A stretch of 32,282 bases of DNA. Source: an uncultured Candidatus Poseidoniales archaeon. GTDB lineage: Archaea; Thermoplasmatota; Poseidoniia; Poseidoniales; Poseidoniaceae. A program made the translations under genes and the position numbers. Below the pieces are notes generated by a model that saw only the letters and a program-made list of their open reading frames with translations, searched no databases and had not been told where the DNA came from. The stretch is taken from the NCBI GenBank assembly GCA_905182185.1, contig CAJJAP010000006.1:1-32282 (forward strand), in the 5' to 3' direction. This document shows, in pieces, positions 15,545 to 24,276 of this stretch (its first letter is position 1; the number at the start of each line of letters is the position of its first letter).

Positions 15545-17575
15545 TTGAAACGGCAAAAGCCAGCCCGCTGGCTTGGTGGAGTCATGCAGAGCGGTGTGAG
15601 CGGCTGGTACGCGAGATTGGACAGGTGTCTATCCGACAGACCTACTCAGGTTGAAATTTGGTTGAATGCTTGGGAGAATTCTCTTCGTAATCACCAACCT
15701 ATTGCTGCAATCTTACCAAAAGACTGGCCAACACTTCCGGCTAATTTACTGACTGATCCTGGCCATGTATTAGACCACCTTTTAGCAAGGCATGATGCTG
15801 AATCTGATGGCCGCTCCCCACGTGGCGCACATCCAACACCACCTCGTCTTGCCGATGCGGTCATCGCTTCGGAATTACATGAAACATTAACTCGACCAAA
15901 AGCTCCGGTAAAATCCACAAGTATGCAGATTAACAATTTGCCACCAGGATTTAGACAACATATTGAACAACTCAATCTACCACAGCACTCTCAAGAAAAT
16001 GAAGTTGATGATGAAACTGAAATGAGTGCGGTTAACAATGGAATTAGAACACTCAGCGGAGTGCCGCTACCGATAGCAGATACTGCTTGTGGTGGAGGAT
16101 TATTCCATGCACGAGTTATTCGAAGACATGCGGAAGCACACGAGGATGGAAACCCGCAAACCAAAATTGACGATACTAGGACATTACTTTCTTCTTTCCA
16201 AATTATTGACATTGACGATTTGGTAGTCGCCTCTACCCGCCGCCGATTATTACTAGAAGCAATCCGCTTCAATTTGGTTTGTCTTGAAGGGGAACGTGAA
16301 GGATGTTTAACCCGTTCAGAAGCTGAACAAATCCTTGAGCATTCTGTGAAGCAAGGCGATACATTACAGGGTGAATGGCCTTGGCAAATCGCACCGAAGT
16401 TAGTCGTCACCAATCCACCATGGTTACGAATAAAGGACAGGTTTAGAGGAATGGAAGATGGTTCACAACTGAGAAAGGAACTCGGTGAACAACTTCGCTC
16501 AATCGGTGATGAAAACGGTCCACGATTCTCTACAATGAGGGGAAATGTCAACTTGTATCGCCTATTTATTGAGCGAAGTTTACAAATTCTTGAAGTTGGA
16601 GGACGCCTAAGATTAATTGCTCCTGATAGTTTATTGCGAGAACAATCTTCTCATCCATTGCGCCAATTACTAGTTGAAAAGCATGGATGGAGTGATGTTT
16701 GGGCAGTTGAAGAAGCGAACCATCTATTCCCCGGCATGACTCAGGGAGTTGTGGTTTTAGGAATTACTGCAAAACAATCCTTGGATTCACTTGTGGTAAG
16801 AGGTCCAATTAGCCGTTCCGACTTAGGCCGTGATAATGGAGGATTATCAAACCGCGTTCCATCTTTTGAAATGGAAACACAGCGATGGAAGAATTGGGCA
16901 AGAGGTACATGGGCTATTCCAAGATTACCGCGCGACAGAATTGAGAGAAAGCATACACTAAAAATTCTAGACCGACTAGCAAAACTACCACGTCTAGGTG
17001 ATGACGATCACTATCTAGCAACCAATGGCCACTGCGTTAGAGTACGAGTGGGGGAAATCGACCAAACTTCACACGTCAAAAAAATCGATACTTGGGTCAA
17101 GGGTCGGAGAAACAGACCTTTCATCAGAGGAGTTCATTTTTGTGAAGATGAGGATGGTTCAATATTCATCCGCCATCCTGCATTTAGGACCGATATCCCA
17201 TCACGAGCAAACGAGCGGCAATTAGCAATGTGGATCGGTGAATCAAACCAGCGCTATGGCGTTCGTATCGCTTGTCAAGCAATTGTCAACGCTCACCAAG
17301 ATAGACGCTTGCGCTGGGCAGTAATCTCCGATGGTTGTGTTCTGGGCAACAGTGTTAACCACATTGAATTACATCCCGATATCAAGCAATTCCTAACTGA
17401 AAAGCATGGTTCTTTAGAAACTGCATTGCATTGGTTATGTGAATTATTGAATGAGAATTCTTTAGATGAGTGGGCTCGTGCTTGGAGTGCCAACAACAAC
17501 GTCAATAATTATGAATTGGAAATGCTTCCTCTCGCTATTGAAGTTGCGCCGGAAATCGGAACTATAAGGGCATAA
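15545..17575 (+). CDS. Orphan adenine-specific DNA methyltransferase (Eco57I/type IIG-like)
   Basis: 676 residues from a TTG at 15545; an in-frame ATG is at 15584. SAM motif I is 'IADTACGGGLFHARVI' (about 177-192), with an acidic motif II region 'FQIIDIDDLVVAS'. Catalytic motif IV is N290-P-P-W293 in 'LVVTNPPWLRIKDRF', as in N6-adenine methyltransferases. 'LQILEVGGRLRLIAPDSLL' is the following strand-helix unit. The roughly 300-residue C-terminal part would hold target recognition. I see no PD-(D/E)XK nuclease motif in the N-terminal 150 residues and no restriction gene nearby. It may therefore be a solitary regulatory or housekeeping methylase, or a self-protection enzyme. The N-terminus is uncertain: another frame from the ATG at 15535 gives a plausible short start. 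Confidence 0.85.
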   Translation: MKRQKPARWLGGVMQSGVSGWYARLDRCLSDRPTQVEIWLNAWENSLRNHQPIAAILPKDWPTLPANLLTDPGHVLDHLLARHDAESDGRSPRGAHPTPPRLADAVIASELHETLTRPKAPVKSTSMQINNLPPGFRQHIEQLNLPQHSQENEVDDETEMSAVNNGIRTLSGVPLPIADTACGGGLFHARVIRRHAEAHEDGNPQTKIDDTRTLLSSFQIIDIDDLVVASTRRRLLLEAIRFNLVCLEGEREGCLTRSEAEQILEHSVKQGDTLQGEWPWQIAPKLVVTNPPWLRIKDRFRGMEDGSQLRKELGEQLRSIGDENGPRFSTMRGNVNLYRLFIERSLQILEVGGRLRLIAPDSLLREQSSHPLRQLLVEKHGWSDVWAVEEANHLFPGMTQGVVVLGITAKQSLDSLVVRGPISRSDLGRDNGGLSNRVPSFEMETQRWKNWARGTWAIPRLPRDRIERKHTLKILDRLAKLPRLGDDDHYLATNGHCVRVRVGEIDQTSHVKKIDTWVKGRRNRPFIRGVHFCEDEDGSIFIRHPAFRTDIPSRANERQLAMWIGESNQRYGVRIACQAIVNAHQDRRLRWAVISDGCVLGNSVNHIELHPDIKQFLTEKHGSLETALHWLCELLNENSLDEWARAWSANNNVNNYELEMLPLAIEVAPEIGTIRA

Positions 17576-17697
17576 TACGGAAATGCTTCGGAACGATTTT
17601 CCAGTTTACAGTCTAGCATTATCGTCACATGAACATCAATGCCCTTTATTAGTGATAGCCGTTTAGTTTGGTTGCCGAAGACCTTGGATTGATTGAT

Positions 17698-18276
17698 ATG
17701 GGCGTTCATCCAAAAATCGGAATTACGGGTTTACCTCGTAGCGGCAAATCTGCGGTAATGGAAAAAGTTCTTTCCATGCTGGTTGAAGAAAGAACCAAAG
17801 AAATCATATTGAGGGGCGGTCAAGATACTGCTGTCGTTGGTGGAATGAGAACTGAACCGATCGTTGAAAATGGCGAACGCTTAGGATACAAAGTAATCGA
17901 TATCGTATCTGGAGCAGAGGCCATAATGGCTCATAAATCAATAGATTCAAGACTTCGGGTGCTTGGTTATGGAATTGATATTGAAGCACTAGAAACCGTC
18001 GCTATCCCTGCAATCGAATACGCAAGGGATGAATGCGAAGTTATCGTTATTGACGAAATTGGTAAATTTACTGTCGAGTCTGAAAACTTCGTTAATGTAG
18101 TTCGCAGTGCCCTTGAAGTTGACAAACCAACCCTGCTAACCCTCCACAAGAAAAGCCGTCATCCACTATTGCAAGACATTCGAAGAAGAGATGATGGACG
18201 CATCCTAGAAGTTACTCCTGTAAATCGCGCCCTACTTCCATATAAGATTCACAAACTAATGCGTGAAACCTATTGA
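17698..18276 (+). CDS. Nucleoside-triphosphatase, THEP1 type
   Basis: About 192 residues from the ATG at 17698; a TTG at 17668 would add ten residues. The Walker A loop is 'GITGLPRSGKSAVM' close to the N-terminus, and 'EVIVIDEIGKFTVES' is the Walker B of the THEP1/NTPase_1 family, in which D-E-I-G-K is diagnostic. 'RPLLQDIRRRDD'-like text near the end ('HPLLQDIRRRDDGRILEVTP') corresponds to the usual final helix-strand. Family members hydrolyse NTPs in vitro with low specificity; the cellular role is not settled. It follows the DNA methyltransferase by about 120 nt. Confidence 0.87.
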   Translation: MGVHPKIGITGLPRSGKSAVMEKVLSMLVEERTKEIILRGGQDTAVVGGMRTEPIVENGERLGYKVIDIVSGAEAIMAHKSIDSRLRVLGYGIDIEALETVAIPAIEYARDECEVIVIDEIGKFTVESENFVNVVRSALEVDKPTLLTLHKKSRHPLLQDIRRRDDGRILEVTPVNRALLPYKIHKLMRETY

Positions 18277-18319
18277 TTCAGCCGTTGGGTTCATGCCTTG
18301 ACCGCTTCTGGGTTGTATT

Positions 18320-18661
18320 ATGCAAAGACCTGCCGATGCCGCATCTCGTTTATTTATGGCCACTGGGTTGGGATTGATTTTAGCTGCAGCCTTTGGACTC
18401 CAACAACAAATGCTTGACTTTGATAATATTGGGCCGGGCTGGATTATTGGGATAGCGGGCCTACTTCTTGTTGGCCTATCCATTTTAGTGGCCAAAGGTG
18501 AAGGCCCATTTGCCAAAGCATATCCGCTGGAAGATGATTTAGAAATGGCCAATCGCGTTAAAGGAGATGTTGAAGAGACGGAAAAGGATTCGGATGTTGG
18601 CAATGCATGGGCCAAATTAGAAGCAACTGTTCTTGAGCAAGATATCTCCGAACAAGAGTAA
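18320..18661 (+). CDS. Small membrane protein with two transmembrane helices
   Basis: 113 residues. Two hydrophobic segments lie at about 10-26 ('FMATGLGLILAAAFGLQ') and 38-56 ('GWIIGIAGLLLVGLSILVA'), followed by an acidic soluble tail ('VKGDVEETEKDSDVGNAW'). I do not recognise the family. The gene lies between THEP1 and gcvH on the same strand. The 43-nt gap upstream leaves little room for its own promoter, so co-transcription is possible. Confidence 0.6.
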   Translation: MQRPADAASRLFMATGLGLILAAAFGLQQQMLDFDNIGPGWIIGIAGLLLVGLSILVAKGEGPFAKAYPLEDDLEMANRVKGDVEETEKDSDVGNAWAKLEATVLEQDISEQE

Positions 18662-18741
18662 TTTACTATTTCAATAAGCAATCAGCGCATCGGTGCATTC
18701 ATCAAATGATTGCTCATCGCCAACAATACGAGGCGATTGTA

Positions 18742-19125
18742 ATGAGTGAAGTCCCTGAAAATATGTACTATACAAAAGAGCACGAATGGATCAGAGTTGA
18801 GGGTGATGAAATCGTCATCGGCATCACTGACCATGCTCAGAATGCATTGACTGATATTGTCTATGTCGAACTGCCAGATGTGGGAGAAGAACTCGGGGAT
18901 ATGGAAGAATTCGCTATCGTCGAATCGGTAAAATCTGCATCTCCTATTTTCGCACCTTTGGCTGGCAAAGTCACTGCGGTAAACGAAGAATTAGATGACA
19001 CTCCAGAACTGCTGAATGAACAACCATACGGCACTGGTTGGATTATTCGCATGCGCTTAAGCAATCCTGAAGCAGTATCCACATTGATGGATGCCGCTGC
19101 CTACAAAGCAGAGATTGGCGAGTGA
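18742..19125 (+). CDS. gcvH: Glycine cleavage system H protein
   Basis: 127 residues from the ATG at 18742, the normal size; the frame is open from 18706. The lipoyl-bearing lysine is K64 in 'AIVESVKSASPIFAPLAG', and the N-terminal 'YYTKEHEWIRVEGDEIVIGI' and 'ALTDIVYVELPDVGEELG' are standard GcvH. The protein shuttles the aminomethyl group between GcvP, GcvT and GcvL. None of those partners, nor a lipoate ligase, is in the window. The stop overlaps the GTG of the RNase H gene (GTGA), implying coupled translation of unrelated functions. Confidence 0.95.
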   Translation: MSEVPENMYYTKEHEWIRVEGDEIVIGITDHAQNALTDIVYVELPDVGEELGDMEEFAIVESVKSASPIFAPLAGKVTAVNEELDDTPELLNEQPYGTGWIIRMRLSNPEAVSTLMDAAAYKAEIGE

Positions 19126-19670
19126 AGACTTTGAGTGAAGGGGACTTGTTGAGCCTCTACGTTGATGGGTCTTGTTTAGGAAATCAAAATGTTGATGAAA
19201 ACACCCCTGCTGCATGGGGATTAGTAGTTGTCAAAGGCGACACTGGTTTAGGTAAAGGCAGTGGCGAAATTATTGATGAAACATCTGCAATGGTAATCAC
19301 CGACAAGCATACTGAAGGTTTTATTGGGGCTGAAGTTGGTTCAAATAATACTGCTGAATTATCTGGATTTGCTGCTGCTTTGAAGTGGCTATTGGTGGAA
19401 GGAGGCAAACAGCCTGCCATAATTAGGGCTGATTCTCAATATGCTGGTAATTTGGCGGCAGGTGTTTGGAAGGCAAAGGCAAACCGAGAACTTGTAGCAA
19501 GAGTTCAGATGCTTTGGAAGGAAGTTTCTCAATTACGACAATTATCATGGAGCCATGTTAGAGCACATCGAGGACATCGTTGGAATGAAAGAGCCGATCA
19601 CTTGGCATTGCGTTGTGCAAATCAAGAGTCTCCTGCACCTCTAAGTTTTTGGAAACCGGGTCAAAGATAA
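19122..19670 (+). CDS. rnhA: Ribonuclease HI
   Basis: 182 residues. Type 1 RNase H catalytic carboxylates can be placed: D15 in 'LYVDGSCLGN', Glu in 'NNTAELSGFAAAL', Asp in 'IIRADSQYAGN', and the final Asp in 'NERADHLALRC', with the flexible-loop histidine region 'HVRAHRGHRWNE'. The enzyme cleaves RNA in RNA-DNA hybrids. An insertion of about 30 residues between the first two strands ('GSGEIIDETSAMVITDKHTE') is larger than in the E. coli enzyme. Translationally coupled to gcvH by a GTGA overlap. It ends 1 nt before a convergent gene. Confidence 0.93.
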   Translation: MKTLSEGDLLSLYVDGSCLGNQNVDENTPAAWGLVVVKGDTGLGKGSGEIIDETSAMVITDKHTEGFIGAEVGSNNTAELSGFAAALKWLLVEGGKQPAIIRADSQYAGNLAAGVWKAKANRELVARVQMLWKEVSQLRQLSWSHVRAHRGHRWNERADHLALRCANQESPAPLSFWKPGQR

Positions 19671-19671
19671 A

Positions 19672-20532
19672 TTATTGTAATCTTTGAATCAACCAATCTC
19701 TCAATTCTTGATTCATATCAGGTCGGCGTAGAGCATGGTCTATCTGTGATTTCAACCAAGGTAGTGGCGACCCTGAATCATACCATTGATAGCCATCTAG
19801 CAGTACTCCAACCAATCCGCAGTTATCCATCCAGTGTTGTTGAATCGCGATAGATTGTAATTCTCCATGGGTTGCCAAATCATAATGATGGAGCAACTCT
19901 GAAAAGTCTTCTGTGAAAATATATCTACCACATAAAACTAGATTTGATGGGGCATCTGCTTTATTCGGTTTTTCAACTATTGAAGTGATATGTTGACCAT
20001 CCATTTCAACAACTCCATAATTGCTTACTTCATCATCAGCAACTCTGACAAGCCCTACACATGGTAGATTATTTGCAGCATAGCAATCAACCAATTCAGC
20101 GCTGGCATTAGATGGACTATAATCGCTGGCAGTAGTGTGATTATTCATCAATAGGTTATCACCTAGTAGCACCAAAAATGGACCACTTATTGATGCTGTG
20201 GCTGCTGATATCGCATTAGCTAATCCAAGTGCCTGGTGTTGAATATGGACCAATACCTCTACATCGTTAAATGGAGAGAGGACTATTGGATCTAAGTCAC
20301 TTCTTTTATCGAGTAACCACGAATTATCTGCAAGTAGTGCTGATAAATCCTTACGCGGTGAAGTAATGATGTGCAATCTCTTTGCTCCTGCTGCAACTGC
20401 CTCTCTGGCAAGATGCGTTAGAACTGGGATGTCGACTAGTGGCAAGGCTTCCTTAGCGATGCTTGCACTTGCGGGTAACATCCGAGTACCAAGGCCACCG
20501 GCGACCAAAATCGCATCCAAAACCTCCGCCAT
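19672..20532 (-). CDS. UTP--glucose-1-phosphate uridylyltransferase-like protein (GalU type)
   Basis: 286 residues from the ATG at 20532; the frame extends to 20598 but would then run over the start of the divergent gene. 'AILVAGGLGTRMLPASASIA', 'KEALPLVDIPVLTHLAREAV', 'FLVLLGDNLLM' (metal Asp) and 'ITSIVEKPNKADAPSNLVLC' are the GalU/RmlA signatures, and 'WYDSGSPLPWLKSQI' closes the fold. The K-E-A/M-L-P version is typical of UDP-glucose pyrophosphorylases. Its product, UDP-glucose, would be the substrate of the UDP-sugar dehydrogenases in this window, though the genes are not adjacent. Confidence 0.83.
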   Translation of the reverse strand: MAEVLDAILVAGGLGTRMLPASASIAKEALPLVDIPVLTHLAREAVAAGAKRLHIITSPRKDLSALLADNSWLLDKRSDLDPIVLSPFNDVEVLVHIQHQALGLANAISAATASISGPFLVLLGDNLLMNNHTTASDYSPSNASAELVDCYAANNLPCVGLVRVADDEVSNYGVVEMDGQHITSIVEKPNKADAPSNLVLCGRYIFTEDFSELLHHYDLATHGELQSIAIQQHWMDNCGLVGVLLDGYQWYDSGSPLPWLKSQIDHALRRPDMNQELRDWLIQRLQ

Positions 20533-20583
20533 ATCACCACTATGATGCCACAGGCTTTCAAGCCTAAGCCCTTCAGCAGTATT

Positions 20584-21003
20584 ATGCAGCCAAATCAAGA
20601 GGCAAAGATATTCGGTATTTTCGGATTGTTGCTAGTTGTGCAAACATTCCTTGATGTTGCTCCCGCAGGTCCATGGGATTCTCGTTCATTTAGTAGAGGT
20701 GTTATCGGATTATTAGGCCTGTTGCTACTATATTTCTCTTGGTTTCGATTTACCTTTGACAAAAAAGGAGTTGCTCCTGTAGTAAAACTTTGGAAAAATC
20801 CAAAATCTTCTTCAACAACTGTAATTGTGTTTGGTTTTATTTGTTTAGTATTTACTAAATTCATAATCAATTCCAAAATCGGAGAATCATTTCCACAAAC
20901 TACTGGATTAATTATTACGTTCATTGGACTACTTGCAATTGCAAATGGAACCTATGTTTGGTTGATTAGCGCAGGCCCATTAGCGGTAGATGAAGAAGAA
21001 TAA
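20584..21003 (+). CDS. Small multi-pass membrane protein
   Basis: About 139 residues from the ATG at 20584 (an ATG at 20542 is also in frame). Four hydrophobic helices are visible: 'FGIFGLLLVVQTFLDVA', 'GVIGLLGLLLLYFSWFRF', 'TTVIVFGFICLVFTKFI' and 'GLIITFIGLLAIANGTYVWL'. The C-terminus is acidic. No family recognised. It is divergent from the GalU-type gene with only about 50 nt between starts, and convergent with the HEAT-repeat gene (stops adjacent at 21003/21004). Confidence 0.6.
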   Translation: MQPNQEAKIFGIFGLLLVVQTFLDVAPAGPWDSRSFSRGVIGLLGLLLLYFSWFRFTFDKKGVAPVVKLWKNPKSSSTTVIVFGFICLVFTKFIINSKIGESFPQTTGLIITFIGLLAIANGTYVWLISAGPLAVDEEE

Positions 21004-22485
21004 TCAATCGATAAAGCCAAGTTCTTGGTCAAGTACATCCAATGCTTCACCTAAGTCTGGTAATTCACCTGGCTCTTGAAGTGAACTTTGATGCGGGCTT
21101 GGAGGTAAAGGATTACTAGGAAGTTCTCCCTTTCCATCCATCCAATCAATCCATTGCAAATATCTCTTTTCTCTTCTAAGTTTCAATGATGCCCATAAAT
21201 CTTGCAAATCAACGTTATTGGCTTTGAAGTGGGTGATTCTAAGTGAGAAGTTTTGTGGGTCGACCTCTTCCATTCGCAATAATAATTCACGCAATCGAGT
21301 TCTAACCACTTCATCTCCATCATGCCAAAGTGTTGTCAAAATCCCCCTCTCATCGTCTGGAAATTCGGTGATATAATCGCGCAGATTAACTACCAGGTTA
21401 CGCCGTACAATCGGTAGTGGGTGTTGGGTTAGAATCTCTACTTTATCGGCCCACAGCGAAGTGTCTAGGAATCTCAAATCTGAAACCGTTGTGGCTGCAA
21501 TTGCCAAAACAATTTCGTCATCATCTTGTAGCATCTTTTCCAAAAACGGAATTGCCGCATCACCAATTCTTCGGAACAATCTAGTCAAGACGTCGGCCAT
21601 TGCTCTCCTGACCAGAACTTCATCTCTCTTGTGTAATCTATTGGCTAATGCAATTCCTACTTCTAGATCAACTTCTAACAAACGGGCAAGACATAGTGAG
21701 GTTTTGACGGCAACCTCTTCATTTGGGTCACTGGCTCTGCGCAATAGAATTTCTGCCAAACCTAGTGGCTCAACCAATTCTGATCTCTGTATAAGGAGCC
21801 GCGTCCACTCGATTAACAGTAAGCGTCGGTCATCGCTTCCACTTTCCAATCTTGCTAGAAGCCACTTGGCAGCCTCTACTCCTTGCTCATGTGCAACGAC
21901 TGAAGTTGAGCGAGGAATCATTGCGGTTGGGTCCCAATCCATGTTTTGCGGGCCTTCAGCTGGTTGTGTATGCCAAGTTCCTGGGCGTTCTGCCAAGGCG
22001 ATTGATTCAATCAAATGATATCCTTGATGAACTGGTTGGCCTCTTGGAACCGTGGATAGACCATCTATCAAGGCAATTGCTAGCCACCATCGGTCAACAT
22101 TGGGTGCTTCTGGGTCAAAGGCTTGACTGAGCCAATTTAGAGCAATGGTATACAATAATCGCTCAGCCACTTTGTCCACTCTACGACCAAGCCATTTGTC
22201 ATGTGTTTCAAATGGGTCATCTGAAAGATTCATTCGATGGGGGACTATTTGGTCAACAACCGAATTTAGATTAGCCTCAAACATCCCTCTGTCAACCGAC
22301 ATCATGGCCAATCCTAGCTCAACAATATCATTAGGAGAAATTGGATCTATGATTGGAAAGTCTGGATCGGACATTGGAGGTTGTGGTAAAGGCCAAGAGG
22401 TTGTTCCCCTCTCTAATGCCTCTACTAAACCAGTTGCGACTGCCTCATAGGCTAAATCGGAAAGTTTGCTCCGCGCTTTGGACAT
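21004..22485 (-). CDS. HEAT-repeat protein, unknown function
   Basis: 493 residues, cytoplasmic, rich in helices. Several HEAT-type units can be seen between about 190 and 390: 'LLRRASDPNEEVAVKTSLCL', 'LHKRDEVLVRRAMADVLTRL', 'MLQDDDEIVLAIAATTVSDL', 'LTQHPLPIVRRNLVVNLRDY' and 'LWHDGDEVVRTRLRELLLRM'. Each has the x-D-x-x-V-R/I signature between paired helices. Flanking regions are not recognisable. The gene begins 9 nt after the end of the TFB gene on the same strand, so it is probably co-transcribed with it and could be part of transcription or DNA transactions; that is inference. Confidence 0.7.
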   Translation of the reverse strand: MSKARSKLSDLAYEAVATGLVEALERGTTSWPLPQPPMSDPDFPIIDPISPNDIVELGLAMMSVDRGMFEANLNSVVDQIVPHRMNLSDDPFETHDKWLGRRVDKVAERLLYTIALNWLSQAFDPEAPNVDRWWLAIALIDGLSTVPRGQPVHQGYHLIESIALAERPGTWHTQPAEGPQNMDWDPTAMIPRSTSVVAHEQGVEAAKWLLARLESGSDDRRLLLIEWTRLLIQRSELVEPLGLAEILLRRASDPNEEVAVKTSLCLARLLEVDLEVGIALANRLHKRDEVLVRRAMADVLTRLFRRIGDAAIPFLEKMLQDDDEIVLAIAATTVSDLRFLDTSLWADKVEILTQHPLPIVRRNLVVNLRDYITEFPDDERGILTTLWHDGDEVVRTRLRELLLRMEEVDPQNFSLRITHFKANNVDLQDLWASLKLRREKRYLQWIDWMDGKGELPSNPLPPSPHQSSLQEPGELPDLGEALDVLDQELGFID

Positions 22486-22494
22486 ATCTACGCC

Positions 22495-23421
22495 TCAGAT
22501 ATCGAGTTCGATGTTGAGGTTTTGAATCAATTCCTTGTAACGGTTACGAATAGTTACTTCGGTAACGCCTGCGACTTCTGCAACTTCACGTTGTGTACGT
22601 CTTTTACCACAAAGAACAGATGCGATATAAATGATTGAAGCTGCAATTCCAGTAGGTCCTCTTCCACTAGTCAATTCCTTCTCTTGAGCCGCCTTAATCA
22701 ATTCGTATGCCTTTGCTTCAACTTCAGCGTCTAGGCCAAGTCCTGAACAGAATCTTGAAATATAATCTTCAGGTCCAGTTGGCATGATTTTCATCTTTAG
22801 TTCGCGTACCATGAAACGGTATGTGCGGCCAATTTCCTTGCGGCCGGTACGTGATGCTTGTCCGATTTCATCTAGAGTACGTGGTACACCACATTGTCGG
22901 CATGCTGCATAGAGGGATGCTGCTGCAACCCCTTCGATTGAGCGTCCTCGAATCAATCTCTTGTCAACTGCTTTCTTGTAGTTGACTGCTGCTGCTTCTC
23001 TTACAGATTTAGGTAGTTCTAAACGGCTGGCCATACGGTCAAGTTCAGCCAAAGCCATTGCTAAGTTACGCTCGGTAGCGTTGGAAACTCTGCTTCTCTT
23101 TTGCCACTTTCTCATGCGGTAGAATTGTGAACGGTATTTTGAGTTGATTGTCTTTCCAGAATAATCCTTATTCTGCCAATCAATGTCGGTTGACAAACCT
23201 TTGTCGTGGAGCATAACGGTCATCGGCGCCCCAGTACGAGCTCGCTGATCACCTTGTTCAGGAGAGAAAACTCTCCATTCTGCGCCTTGGTCGATTACAT
23301 TGTCTTCTAAGACCAAACCACAGTCGTCACAGACGACTTCGCCACGAGTTTCATCTCGTGTTAATTCTCTACTTCCACAATCGCTGCATTTTACGGTGTC
23401 TTCCACTTGTTGTTCATCCAT
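22495..23421 (-). CDS. tfb: Transcription initiation factor TFB (TFIIB)
   Basis: 308 residues from the ATG at 23421; the frame continues to 23481 but the extra residues are not TFB-like. A zinc ribbon has C12, C15, C31 and C34. The B-reader region '[20 protein letters not shown]' follows. The first cyclin fold carries '[20 protein letters not shown]' and '[14 protein letters not shown]'; the second '[20 protein letters not shown]', ending in the helix-turn-helix '[20 protein letters not shown]' that contacts the BRE. It recruits RNA polymerase to TBP-bound promoters. A GGGGAGG stretch lies 10-16 nt upstream of the start. The HEAT-repeat gene follows in the same operon. Confidence 0.96.
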   Translation of the reverse strand: MDEQQVEDTVKCSDCGSRELTRDETRGEVVCDDCGLVLEDNVIDQGAEWRVFSPEQGDQRARTGAPMTVMLHDKGLSTDIDWQNKDYSGKTINSKYRSQFYRMRKWQKRSRVSNATERNLAMALAELDRMASRLELPKSVREAAAVNYKKAVDKRLIRGRSIEGVAAASLYAACRQCGVPRTLDEIGQASRTGRKEIGRTYRFMVRELKMKIMPTGPEDYISRFCSGLGLDAEVEAKAYELIKAAQEKELTSGRGPTGIAASIIYIASVLCGKRRTQREVAEVAGVTEVTIRNRYKELIQNLNIELDI

Positions 23422-23775
23422 TTTAATCCCGCCTCCCCACGATGAACGCAATGTCCAACTTGCAGGGTAATAGTAATTCAACCCCCCAGCGTGGCATACT
23501 TAAACCCTACGCCGGCATAGTCTAATAGTCGTAATGGTGAAACATGGCGCAGTTGCCCGAATAACTATTCCAATACTACAAAAGTGTTGATTTAAGATTT
23601 AAATTTCGCCGAGTTCAAACATATTTCTTTACATAGTTAATTAAAAAAAACTCAATCTGATTCAAAATTACCGTTTTTTGGAAAAATATTAGCATAATAT
23701 TCGGGGATAGGTCTGTGTTTGGGCGAGTTCCGAACCCGTTATACCTACACCGCACTTGAGATAGTTTGGGGGAGA
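23422..23775. promoter_or_regulatory. Divergent intergenic region between TFB and dehydratase genes
   Basis: About 350 nt with no supported gene. On the minus strand a TATA-like box TTTAAGTA lies at 23497-23504, about 80 nt from the TFB start, preceded by G-rich bases that could be a BRE. The middle (23590-23700) is strongly AT-rich, with an A8 run near 23643 and 'ATATTAGCATAATAT' near 23686-23700, and probably contains the promoter of the plus-strand dehydratase. A GGGGGAGA stretch just before the ATG at 23776 looks like a ribosome binding site and favours that start over the upstream TTG at 23719. Confidence 0.45.
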
Positions 23776-24276
23776 ATGATGCGAGGTGAATGGCCAACAA
23801 ATGAAATCTCTCTCACCGAGGGAAAAAGAGTACTATTTTTGACCAAGGATTTAGATCTAATCCGTAAACAACTATACCATGGTTTAGATTTGAAAATGGA
23901 AGATTTGCGCATTGAAGATCTACTCGATGACATCAATACCGATGTTATGACTCCTGCATGGGTTTGTTTTGACCACGACCCCGTTGAAATTGCCAAAAAT
24001 GCTTATGCGGGATTAATGCATAATGGATTGAGGGTATTCAATGAAAATGCACTAAAGAATGGGAATTTTGAAGTTATTGTTTCTGGTCAACGCAAAGGTA
24101 CTGGCTCTAGTAGAGAAACAGCACCTCAATGTGAACGCTGGTCTGGAATAAATATCGTAATTGCGGCATCATTCGCCCCTATTCACGAAAGAAATAACAT
24201 CAATCTAGGTCAACTAATGGGAGACCATGATAATGCTAACACGCTTGCAGAACGGAGAGAGCATCGCTCTATCTGA
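23776..24276 (+). CDS. Aconitase/3-isopropylmalate dehydratase, swivel (LeuD-like) part
   Basis: About 166 residues from the ATG at 23776; the frame is open from a TTG at 23719. The swivel domain is clear: 'DDINTDVMTPAWVCFDHDP', 'GQRKGTGSSRETAPQCERW' (the substrate-binding GSSRE motif) and 'ASFAPIHERNNINLGQL'. After about 24225 this frame turns into unlike sequence ('ANTLAERREHRSI'), while the expected continuation ('MLTRLQNGESIALSEF') is in the next frame, that of the large part starting at 24227. Deleting one A around 24232-24233 joins them. I read this as the N-terminal half of a fused LeuD-LeuC-type enzyme split by a 1-nt indel. The alternative is two translationally overlapping genes (50-nt overlap). 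Confidence 0.8.
   Translation: MMRGEWPTNEISLTEGKRVLFLTKDLDLIRKQLYHGLDLKMEDLRIEDLLDDINTDVMTPAWVCFDHDPVEIAKNAYAGLMHNGLRVFNENALKNGNFEVIVSGQRKGTGSSRETAPQCERWSGINIVIAASFAPIHERNNINLGQLMGDHDNANTLAERREHRSI

Noticed and set aside
15535-15654. A separate 39-residue gene before the methyltransferase
   Set aside because: It overlaps the methyltransferase in another frame and is too short to support; it may instead be the true methyltransferase N-terminus joined by an indel.
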